A stretch of 64,000 nucleotides of DNA from positions 1 to 64,000 of the forward strand of contig JBBDXS010000011.1 in the NCBI GenBank assembly GCA_040902195.1. Direction: 5' to 3'. The stretch comes from JBBDXS01 sp040902195. GTDB lineage: Bacteria > Chloroflexota > Dehalococcoidia > DSTF01 > RBG-16-68-14. This document shows, one piece after another, positions 57,796-64,000 of this stretch. Both the position numbers and the translations under genes were made by a program. Every line of letters begins with the position of its first letter. Positions within the stretch are counted from its first letter, which is position 1. The notes under the pieces are model-generated. The model saw only the letters and a program-made list of their open reading frames with translations. It searched no databases and had not been told where the DNA came from.

Positions 57796-60440
57796 CGGCG
57801 CCCACCGAGAAGCCCTGGCGCCTCGTCCTCGTGCCGCACACGCACTGGGACCGCGAGTGGTACTTCCCGTACCAGCGCTACCGCACGCGCCTCGTCGGCT
57901 TCTTCGATCTGCTGCTGGAAATCCTCGATCGCGACCCTGAGTACAAGCACTTCATGCTCGACGGCCACACAATCCTGATCGAGGACTACCTCGAAGTGCG
58001 CCCCGACCGTCGCGAGCTGATCGAGCGCTACGTCCGCGAAGGGCGGCTCTCCGCCGGCCCGTGGTACGTCATCCCGGACGAGTTCCTCCCCGGCGGCGAG
58101 GCGCTCGTGCGCAATCTCCTGCGCGGGCATCGCACGGCGCGTGAGCTTGGTGACGTAATGAAGGTCGGCTACCTTCCCGATCCGTTCGGCCAGATCGCGC
58201 ACCTGCCTGCCATCCTGCGCGGTTTCGGCATCGGACGCTGCGTCTTCTGGCGCGGCACCGACACGTCGCTCGACAGCACGGAGTTCGTCTGGCAGTCGCC
58301 GGACGGCAGCGAGGTGCTCGTCAAGCACATCCGCGGCGGCTACGGCATCGGCGCGCCGTTCCCGACCGATACGGACGAGTTCATCGAGAAGATCGACGAA
58401 ATCCGCGCCCAGCTCGAGCCGTTCGCGCGCACGCGCACGATGCTCGTCATGTGGGGCTCTGACCACGTCCCCCCCCAGCGCGGCCTCTCGCGCTCCGTGC
58501 GTGAGGCGAACAAGCGCATGGAGGACGCGCTGGCCGTCATCGGCAGCTTGCCGCAAGTCTTCGATGAGCTGGAGGCCGACCTGAACGGGCGTCGCGGCCT
58601 GCCCAAACGCAAGGGCGAGTTCCGCAGCGGCCAGCTTTCGAACGTGCTGCCGGGCGTCCTCTCCGCGCGCATGTGGATCAAGCAGCGCACGTTTGCCTGC
58701 GAGCAGCTCCTCTCGCGCTGGGCCGAGCCGCTCACGCTCTGGTCTGACCTCCTACGCGTTCGCCTCGACGAGGCCTGGCGCGAGCCGCCCGTGCCCGCCG
58801 GCCCCACCAGTCCGCTCCCCGACCAGCCTGCCTCCGAGCACGGCCTCATCGATCGCGCCTGGCGCCTCCTGCTCGAGAACCAGCCGCACGACTCGATTTG
58901 CGGCTGTAGCGTCGACCAGACGCACGACGAGATGCGCCCGCGCTTCGACCAGTGCGACCAGGTCGGCGAGGACCTCACGCAGCACGCGATGCGGCGCATC
59001 GGCATGCAAGGCCCCGCCGAACGCGTCCATGTCTTCAGCCCGCTCTCGAGCGCGCGCACGGACGTCGCGGAGGCCGTCGTCCCGTCGCGGCTACCGGAGC
59101 GCCCCGTCGCGCTCGTCGACGGCGAGGGCCGTCGTTGGCCCTGTCAGCCTCTCGGCGCGCCCGAGTTCGGCCGGCAGCCCGTCGTCTTCGTTGCGGGCGA
59201 CGTGCCCGCGATCGGCTACCGCGCGTACGCGGTCGAGTACGGCCCGCTCCCTTCTCCTGTAGCCGGGGCTTTCCAGCCTCGGACGACCGGGAAGGACGCC
59301 ACAATCGAAAACGACTTCTTCCGCGTCGAGGCGAACCGCCGCGACGGCTCCCTCACAGTGCTCGACAAGCGCACGAAGATACTCTACGCCGGCATCAACC
59401 GCCTCGTCGACGGCGGCGATCGCGGCGACGAGTACAACTACTGCGCGCCGGACCCTGATGTGCTTATCGATACGCCCGCTGCGGTGCCCGACATCCGCGT
59501 CCTCGAGCGCGGTCCTGCGCGCAGCAGCCTCGAAGTGCGCATGACGTATAGACTGCCCGCCGCCCTCACGACGAAGCGTCAGCGCGCATCGCGCGGCGTC
59601 TCGTGTCCCGTGCGCGTGCTCGTCAGCCTGTCGCACGGCGTGCCGCGCATCGATATCCGCACGGAGTTCGAGAACAACGCGGAGGACCATCGCCTGCGCG
59701 CGCACTTCCCCTCGGGCATCCAGAGCGACATCGTCCACGCGGAGCAGCACTTCGGCGTCGTTACACGCACGATCGCGCTGCCGGAGAACACCGGTGACTG
59801 GCAGGAGCAACCGGCGGGCTACCAACCCCAGAAGTCGTTCGTCGACGTCAACGACGGTTCGCGCGGCCTGATGATCGCGAACCGTGGCTTGCAGGAATAC
59901 GAGGCGCTCCAGGCCAAGAGCGGCGTCACGATCGCGCTGACGCTGCTGCGCTCCGTCGGCTGGCTTTCGCGTGGCGACTTGTCGTGCCGCAAAGGAGACG
60001 CCGGCCCGCCGCTCGCCACGCCGGGCGCGCAGTGCCCCGGCACGAACGTCTCGGAGTACGCGATCATCCCCCACGACGGCGGCTGGGACCGCGCGTACGA
60101 GGAGGCCCATCGATTCGCCGTGCCGCTGCGCGCGCGCTGGAACCAGCGCGGCGGCTCGGAGCTTTCTGATCACGGCTCGTTCCTCGAGATCGAGGGCAAG
60201 GGACTGGTCGTCACTGCGCTCAAGCGCGGCGAGAGCGGGCAGGGCGCCGTCGTGCGCGTCTACAACACACTCGACCGCCGCACGACGGGCCGCCTGCGCC
60301 TCACCGAGCCCTGGTCGGCCGCTCAGCTTGTCGATCTCAAGGAAGACGCTCTGGGCGAGGCCGACGTCTCGGGCTGCTGGCTGCGCCTCGCCCTCAAGCC
60401 GAACGAGATCGCCACCTTCAAGTTCGACACCTCTGTCTAA
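57792..60440 (+). CDS. Glycoside hydrolase family 38 alpha-mannosidase
   Basis: An 882-residue GH38 enzyme starting at GTG 57792. N-terminal zinc motif PHTHWDREWY, catalytic Asp nucleophile in YLPDPFGQIAHLP, three-helix middle part (NQPHDSICGCSVDQTHDEM) with further zinc ligand, and a long C-terminal beta domain (HLRAHFPSG-type residues as RLRAHFPSGIQSD). No signal peptide is seen, so it is probably cytoplasmic. At 59259-59282 the frame contains a sequence like an intergenic repeat, coding for VAGAFQPR in the linker to the C-terminal domain. Confidence 0.88.
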   Translation: MTAPTEKPWRLVLVPHTHWDREWYFPYQRYRTRLVGFFDLLLEILDRDPEYKHFMLDGHTILIEDYLEVRPDRRELIERYVREGRLSAGPWYVIPDEFLPGGEALVRNLLRGHRTARELGDVMKVGYLPDPFGQIAHLPAILRGFGIGRCVFWRGTDTSLDSTEFVWQSPDGSEVLVKHIRGGYGIGAPFPTDTDEFIEKIDEIRAQLEPFARTRTMLVMWGSDHVPPQRGLSRSVREANKRMEDALAVIGSLPQVFDELEADLNGRRGLPKRKGEFRSGQLSNVLPGVLSARMWIKQRTFACEQLLSRWAEPLTLWSDLLRVRLDEAWREPPVPAGPTSPLPDQPASEHGLIDRAWRLLLENQPHDSICGCSVDQTHDEMRPRFDQCDQVGEDLTQHAMRRIGMQGPAERVHVFSPLSSARTDVAEAVVPSRLPERPVALVDGEGRRWPCQPLGAPEFGRQPVVFVAGDVPAIGYRAYAVEYGPLPSPVAGAFQPRTTGKDATIENDFFRVEANRRDGSLTVLDKRTKILYAGINRLVDGGDRGDEYNYCAPDPDVLIDTPAAVPDIRVLERGPARSSLEVRMTYRLPAALTTKRQRASRGVSCPVRVLVSLSHGVPRIDIRTEFENNAEDHRLRAHFPSGIQSDIVHAEQHFGVVTRTIALPENTGDWQEQPAGYQPQKSFVDVNDGSRGLMIANRGLQEYEALQAKSGVTIALTLLRSVGWLSRGDLSCRKGDAGPPLATPGAQCPGTNVSEYAIIPHDGGWDRAYEEAHRFAVPLRARWNQRGGSELSDHGSFLEIEGKGLVVTALKRGESGQGAVVRVYNTLDRRTTGRLRLTEPWSAAQLVDLKEDALGEADVSGCWLRLALKPNEIATFKFDTSV
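59259..59282 (+). repeat. Repeat-like sequence embedded in the GH38 gene
   Basis: GTAGCCGGGGCTTTCCAGCC then TCGG resembles the GTAGCTGCAGGCCTT intergenic repeats and keeps the reading frame. It lies between two domains, where an insertion would be tolerated. Confidence 0.4.
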
Positions 60441-60515
60441 GTGCCTCGGATCCTTGACGATCTATCGGGTTCGCGCTCCGCGTATCCTAGCCTGCGGCGT
60501 TGCGTCTTTCGGGGT

Positions 60516-60618
60516 GCAGGGCCAGCGCCCCTGCCGGGGGTTCTGGGGGCCTGTCCTCGAGCGAAGCGAAGGAGTGTCCCCCCAGATTCTCAATAACATT
60601 TCTGGGCGGGCGGGTGGG
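60516..60618 (+). repeat. Hairpin-G4 element, copy R4 (insertion in hairpin 2)
   Basis: Hairpin 1: GCAGGG/CCCTGC (60516-60534). Hairpin 2 arms TCTGGGGG (60542-60549) and CCCCCAGA (60579-60586) are separated by an insert holding GAGCGAAGCGAAG. G4: GGGCGGGCGGGTGGG (60604-60618), identical to R1. Confidence 0.75.
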
Positions 60619-60667
60619 CAAGAAGACGCCACTTACTGCGCCGCGCCAGAAGAACCAGAGGCTGTGC

Positions 60668-60673
60668 TATTAT
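60668..60673 (+). promoter_or_regulatory. -10 box of a near-leaderless promoter
   Basis: TATTAT ends 9 nt before the ATG at 60683; no Shine-Dalgarno sequence. Confidence 0.5.
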
Positions 60674-60682
60674 TCCGGCGCT

Positions 60683-61429
60683 ATGCCGGAACTCCTGCTG
60701 CGCGAAGCCCGCGACGGTGTCGTTTGGCTGCGGATGAACCGCACCGGCAAACGCAACGCCCTCAACCGCGAGCTGTCCGTCGCCGTCACGCAGTCCTTCG
60801 ACGAGCTGGAGGACGACGACGCTGTGCGCGTCATCGTCCTCACCGGCGCGGGCGAGGCGTTCTCTGCCGGCGCCGACATGACCGAGGCGCTCGCGTCGTT
60901 CGATTCCGGCGGCCGCGGCGATGTGGCCGCGCAAGCCATCGCGCGCGTCGCCCGCTGCTCGAAGCCGCTGATCGCCTGCGTGAACGGCTACGCGTTCGGC
61001 GGCGGCGCGGTGCTCGCGACGGTCTGCGACATCCGCTACGCCTCGGAGCGCGCCAGCTTTCGCTTCCCCGGCGCGAACTACGGCCTCGTCGTCGGCGGGA
61101 CGCAGCTGCCGCGCCTCGTCGGCCCGGCGAAGGCAAAGGAGCTCATCTTCACGGCGCGCGTCGTCGACGCACAGGAAGCCGCGCGCATCGGCTTGGTCAA
61201 CCGCGCGTTCCCCCACGAGGAGCTCGAGCCCGCCGTGTGGGAGCTGGCGTCGCAAATCGCGGCGAACTCGCCAGACGCGCTGCGCTGGTCCAAGGCCGTG
61301 ATCGATGCCGCCACCGTCGTCGAGAAGGGCGTCGAGCTGGAGATCGAAGCGAACCGCGCGCTGCGTGGCTCCGACGATCACATGTCGCGCTTTCGCGCCG
61401 CCACGCAGCGCGTCTCAAGACAAACGTAG
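60683..61429 (+). CDS. Enoyl-CoA hydratase/isomerase family protein
   Basis: A 248-residue crotonase: VWLRMNRTGKRNALNRELSV, LTGAGEAFSAGADMTEALAS, CVNGYAFGGGAVLATVCDIR and FRFPGANYGLVVGGTQLPRL. The start at 60683 gives the usual N-terminus; the open frame extends upstream through the R4 repeat but without homology. It has its own TATTAT box. Unlike many hydratases, the second catalytic Glu position reads GGTQLPR, so the reaction may be isomerisation or CoA-ester hydrolysis. Confidence 0.82.
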   Translation: MPELLLREARDGVVWLRMNRTGKRNALNRELSVAVTQSFDELEDDDAVRVIVLTGAGEAFSAGADMTEALASFDSGGRGDVAAQAIARVARCSKPLIACVNGYAFGGGAVLATVCDIRYASERASFRFPGANYGLVVGGTQLPRLVGPAKAKELIFTARVVDAQEAARIGLVNRAFPHEELEPAVWELASQIAANSPDALRWSKAVIDAATVVEKGVELEIEANRALRGSDDHMSRFRAATQRVSRQT

Positions 61430-61478
61430 GGGCGGGCCATTCCTGCCCATGAGCGAAGCGAAGGGTGTCCGCCCTCCG
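61427..61478 (+). repeat. Intergenic repeat, 'GTAGGGGCGGGCC...GAGCGAAGCGAAGG' type
   Basis: GTAGGGGCGGGCC-ATTCC-TGCCC followed by GAGCGAAGCGAAGGGTGTCC and GCCC. The GAGCGAAGCGAAG core is shared with R1 and R4. Confidence 0.5.
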
Positions 61479-61491
61479 GAGGAGGAACAAC

Positions 61492-62037
61492 ATGACCACG
61501 GTCCAGGATGACGTTGTCGAGCGGGTGACATCGTACATCAAGCACAACGCGACAAAGGAGCCGCCCGCCCTCCGGGCGCTCGTCGAGCAGGGGCATGCGC
61601 AGCTCACCGGCGTGCTCGACGGCATGTCGGACGGGCAGGCGAACTTCAAGCCCGCGCCCGATGTCTGGTCCGCGCTCGAATGCCTGCGCCACGTCGCGAC
61701 CGCGAAGCGAGGGGTCGCGCGCATCTGCGAGCGCCTGGCGGCCGGGGAAGAGATCGCCGGTAAGGGACGCGAGGGCGATGAGCAGGACGGCATCATGGGC
61801 GCTGAGACGTATACGTCCGTCGCACAGGCGCGCAAGGCGATCGAGGGTGCGCACGCAGACCTGCTCGCCTTCGTCGACGGCTCGCTCGCCGGCGCGGACC
61901 TCGACACGCGCTTCAACCACTTCGTCTTCGGTGACCTCAACTGTCGCGAGTGGGCCGCCTTCCAGCGCGTCCACGATGGCGACCACGCCAACCAGATCGA
62001 GAAGGTCCGCTCCGCGCCGGGGTATCCCGCGTCATGA
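61492..62037 (+). CDS. DinB-family protein
   Basis: A 181-residue four-helix protein of the DinB/DfsB type: LVEQGHAQLTGVLDGMSDGQ, FKPAPDVWSALECLRHVATA, NHFVFGDLNCREWAAFQRVH, DGDHANQIEKV. Metal-binding His residues (RHV, RVHDGDHANQI) match the family triad. The start at 61492 follows GGAGGAGG. DinB-like enzymes are often thiol-transferases (bacillithiol or mycothiol) of unknown substrate. It overlaps the next DinB gene by 4 nt. Confidence 0.8.
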   Translation: MTTVQDDVVERVTSYIKHNATKEPPALRALVEQGHAQLTGVLDGMSDGQANFKPAPDVWSALECLRHVATAKRGVARICERLAAGEEIAGKGREGDEQDGIMGAETYTSVAQARKAIEGAHADLLAFVDGSLAGADLDTRFNHFVFGDLNCREWAAFQRVHDGDHANQIEKVRSAPGYPAS

Positions 62038-62501
62038 GCCGGCTCGCTCCGCTCGATATCGGGGAGAACTGGGGCCGCCTCAACGAGACGATCGTCGCGC
62101 TCGTTGACTTCATCCCGGACGACAAGCTGGACTGGAGCCCGAGCCCCGAGCTGTTCAACTTCCGCGGCATCCTGCTGCACATCAGCATTTCGCGGCAAAA
62201 CTGGCTCGGCGGCCTTGTGAAGGACGGTGAGGGTTCGGCGGACTTCTTCGGCGTGCCAAACCCGAAGGAGAGGTTGGTCGAACACCTGCGCAACTCATGG
62301 CAACGCCTCGATCGCTTCCTCTCGAAACCCGACAACCTCTCGCGTATGTACAAGGGAGACGGGGATAACTTTGAGGCCCGGGCTGTTGACGGTAATTGGA
62401 TCGCGTTCCACTTGCTTGAGCACGATGCGCACCATCGCTCCGATCTCTTCCACTATCTGCACATCCTCGGCATCGAGCACCCGGAAGTAGAGACGCCATG
62501 A
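62034..62501 (+). CDS. DinB-family protein (second)
   Basis: A 155-residue DinB-type protein: IVALVDFIPDDKLDWSPSPE, FRGILLHISISRQNWLGGLV and WIAFHLLEHDAHHRSDLFHY, with the expected three His positions (LLH, EHDAHH). ATG 62034 overlaps the stop of the first DinB gene (ATGA); the M20 hydrolase start overlaps its own stop by 4 nt. The three genes form a coupled unit. Confidence 0.8.
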   Translation: MSRLAPLDIGENWGRLNETIVALVDFIPDDKLDWSPSPELFNFRGILLHISISRQNWLGGLVKDGEGSADFFGVPNPKERLVEHLRNSWQRLDRFLSKPDNLSRMYKGDGDNFEARAVDGNWIAFHLLEHDAHHRSDLFHYLHILGIEHPEVETP

Positions 62502-63682
62502 GCAGCAACGCCGTCCGCCCCGCGGTCGACGCGCTCGTGCCGGGCGCGATCGCGCTGCGACGCGATCTGCATCAGCACGCCGAGCTGTCGTTCGAGGAGC
62601 ACCGCACGCAGAAGGTGATCACGGAGCGTCTCCGCGCGCTCGGCCTCGATGACGTGCGCGCGATCGCGCGGACCGGCGTCACCGCGATCGTGCGCGGCGC
62701 CCGCCCCGGCCCGAACCTCTGCTGGCGCGCCGACATCGATGCCCTCCCGCTCGAGGAGCAGACGGGGCTGCCGTTCGCTTCGACCAACGGCGCGATGCAC
62801 GCCTGCGGCCACGACGGCCACGTCGCGATTGCGCTCGCCATGGCGGAGCTGTTGCAACGTCATCGCGACGCGCTTGCGGGTACGGTGCGCTTCGCGTTCC
62901 AGCCCGCGGAGGAGCGCATCGGCGGTGCGAAGCCGATGATCGAGGAAGGCGTCCTCGAAGAGCCGCGCGTCGACAACGTCTACGGCCTGCACATCATGGC
63001 GCACGTGCCCATCGGCGCCATCCGTGTCCGCGAGGGACCCGTCTTCGCTGCCGGGACGCACCTGCGCATCATCATCCGCGGCCGCGGTGGCCACGCCTCC
63101 GCGCCCCACGACACGGTCGATCCGATCGTTGTGGCGGGCCACGCCATCGTTGCGCTCCAGACCGTCGTCAGCCGCAGTATCGATCCGTCTGAGACATGCG
63201 TCGTCACGATCGGCCGCATCGAGGGCGGCGTACGCGGCAACATCATCCCGAACGAAGTGATGATGTCGGGTACGGTACGCACGTACAGCAACGCGGTGCA
63301 GGCGCGCGCGATCGCCCGCATGGACGACCTCCTGCGTGGCGTCTGTCTCGCCTTCGGCGCGGAGTACCAGTTCGACTACTCGACGTTGCCCGCCGTCGTG
63401 AACGACGCCGGGTGCGCCGCCGTCGTCGCCCGCGCCGGCGAGGCGCTCCTTGGCGCCAGCCACGTCGCGCCGGAGCAGATCACCGGCTCCGATGACATGG
63501 CCTACTTCCTCGAGGCGCGGCCCGGCGCGTACTTCATGCTCGGCGGCGGCAACGCGGCGAAAGGCATCACGCATTCGCACCACATGCCCCTCTTCGACTT
63601 CGACGAAGACTGCATCCCCCTCGGCATCGAGCTCGGCCTCCGCATCATCGAAGACGCAACGGGCAGCGCGCTGGTCGTGTAG
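62498..63682 (+). CDS. M20-family amidohydrolase (hippurate hydrolase-like)
   Basis: A 394-residue M20D metallopeptidase: LRRDLHQHAELSFEEHRTQ, metal-site HACGHDGHVAIALAMAELL, AEERIGGAKPMIEEGVLE, dimerisation-domain GRGGHASAPHDTVDPIV, GSDDMAYFLEARPGAYFMLG and THSHHMPLFDFDEDCI. All usual metal ligands are present. Likely cleaves N-acyl amino acids or similar amides. Its last 19 codons are partly duplicated at 63832-63885. Confidence 0.9.
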   Translation: MSSNAVRPAVDALVPGAIALRRDLHQHAELSFEEHRTQKVITERLRALGLDDVRAIARTGVTAIVRGARPGPNLCWRADIDALPLEEQTGLPFASTNGAMHACGHDGHVAIALAMAELLQRHRDALAGTVRFAFQPAEERIGGAKPMIEEGVLEEPRVDNVYGLHIMAHVPIGAIRVREGPVFAAGTHLRIIIRGRGGHASAPHDTVDPIVVAGHAIVALQTVVSRSIDPSETCVVTIGRIEGGVRGNIIPNEVMMSGTVRTYSNAVQARAIARMDDLLRGVCLAFGAEYQFDYSTLPAVVNDAGCAAVVARAGEALLGASHVAPEQITGSDDMAYFLEARPGAYFMLGGGNAAKGITHSHHMPLFDFDEDCIPLGIELGLRIIEDATGSALVV

Positions 63683-63693
63683 CGGTCCTCCGT

Positions 63694-63716
63694 CACCCTG
63701 AGCTTGTCGAAGAGTC
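63694..63716. repeat. 'CACCCTGAGCTTGTCGAAG' repeat
   Basis: A short repeat common between genes in many bacterial genomes, just after the M20 gene. Confidence 0.5.
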
Positions 63717-63773
63717 TCGTTGCTCATGGCACCGCTCGTCCTGTTTGTTGGTACGGCCCTTGCGCCGTGATCC

Positions 63774-63818
63774 CCTCTCCCGCGAGCGGGAGAGGGACGG
63801 TCCTTCCGCGGAAGGACC
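63774..63818. repeat. Double perfect hairpin
   Basis: CCTCTCCCGC-GA-GCGGGAGAGG (10-bp stem, 63774-63795) followed by GGTCCTTCC-GC-GGAAGGACC (9-bp stem, 63799-63818), then GGGGTGAGGG. It sits between the two copies of the M20 gene tail. Confidence 0.7.
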
Positions 63819-63831
63819 GGGGTGAGGGCGC

Positions 63832-63885
63832 ATCGAGCTTGGCCTGCGCATCACCGAAGACGCACCCGCCTCCGCGCTGACGTAG
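63832..63885 (+). pseudogene. Duplicated 3' tail of the M20 amidohydrolase gene
   Basis: Eighteen codons reading IELGLRITEDAPASALT and a stop, matching the true end IELGLRIIEDATGSALVV (63626-63682). The copy follows the double hairpin and has no start of its own. Confidence 0.7.
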
Positions 63886-63922
63886 CGCCGCCTGACCGCC
63901 GTAGAGCCCCGTATCCGAGAGT

Positions 63923-64000
63923 GCAGAGGGCTGGAGCCCTCTGCCGGGGGGCTTGGGGAGTGTCCCCCCAGAATTACAACCTCCCTGGGCGGGTGGGTGG
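63923..64000 (+). repeat. Hairpin-G4 element, copy R5 (cut by the window end)
   Basis: Hairpin 1 is perfect: GCAGAGGGC-TGGA-GCCCTCTGC (63923-63944). Hairpin 2 is degenerate (CTTGGGGAGTGTCCCCCCAG). The G4 tail GGGCGGGTGGGTGG runs off the window at 64000. Confidence 0.75.

Overview
The window is high-GC bacterial DNA, dense in lipid, steroid-like and xenobiotic catabolism genes. Several traits suggest a Dehalococcoidia-like Chloroflexota, probably from soil or groundwater: DUF3105 and CopC/CopD genes, an F420-type (DDN) reductase, Cys-Gly-Gly lipoproteins, repeated DUF35-thiolase pairs, many CaiB/BaiF CoA-transferases and 'DxDTH' amidohydrolases. This placement is inferred from gene content; there is no rRNA or other marker gene in the window.

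Layout. 1-1.8 kb: a methyltransferase lying between a truncated and an intact copy of a DDN-family reductase. 1.9-8.7 kb (minus strand): a copper-handling operon with two tandem CopC proteins, a CopC-CopD-cytochrome c fusion, a thioredoxin-like lipoprotein and a DUF3105 protein. 8.9-10.9 kb (plus): an ArsR metal sensor and two CDF-type transporters. At 11.2 kb there is an orphan gene of unknown function with a nested inverted-repeat leader. 11.9-14.6 kb: thiolase-like / DUF35 / two MaoC genes, the same gene set as the Ltp2-ChsH aldolase-hydratase system of actinobacterial steroid side-chain degradation. 15.2-25.5 kb: SDR, a second DUF35-thiolase pair, a tandem-fused CaiB, an amidohydrolase, a P450, a PAS-LuxR regulator and another CaiB. 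25.7-27.4 kb: a lower-GC island with DUF3467, a DUF5678-like protein, a retropepsin-like protease and a KGG-type basic protein. 27.8-35.6 kb: an amidohydrolase and two more DUF35-thiolase pairs with alpha/beta hydrolase, enoyl-CoA hydratase and acyl-CoA dehydrogenase. 35.7-45 kb: SDR, aldehyde dehydrogenase, a complete Liv-type ABC importer, SDR and enoyl-CoA hydratase, plausibly one uptake and beta-oxidation unit. 45-64 kb: mixed genes (MDR dehydrogenase, GGDEF protein, HtrA, hydrolases, flavin reductase, aminotransferase, CaiB, CehA/McbA hydrolase, GH38 alpha-mannosidase, two DinB proteins, M20 amidohydrolase).

How the genes work together. Most of 11.9-45 kb reads as a set of parallel acyl-CoA pathways: import (Liv ABC), CoA transfer (CaiB), dehydrogenation (ACAD), hydration (ECH, MaoC), oxidation (SDR) and C-C cleavage by thiolase-fold/DUF35 complexes. 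All four thiolase-like proteins lack the usual nucleophilic Cys, which favours a retro-aldolase over a thiolase role.

Most unusual non-coding features: (i) five copies of an intergenic element built of two GC hairpins, four of them followed by a G-quadruplex motif with one-base loops; (ii) a recurring near-leaderless promoter layout, with the -10 box ending 6 or 9 nt before the start codon; (iii) three loci where the end of a gene is duplicated on the far side of an insert; (iv) a CaiB gene whose only reasonable start codon is ATT.
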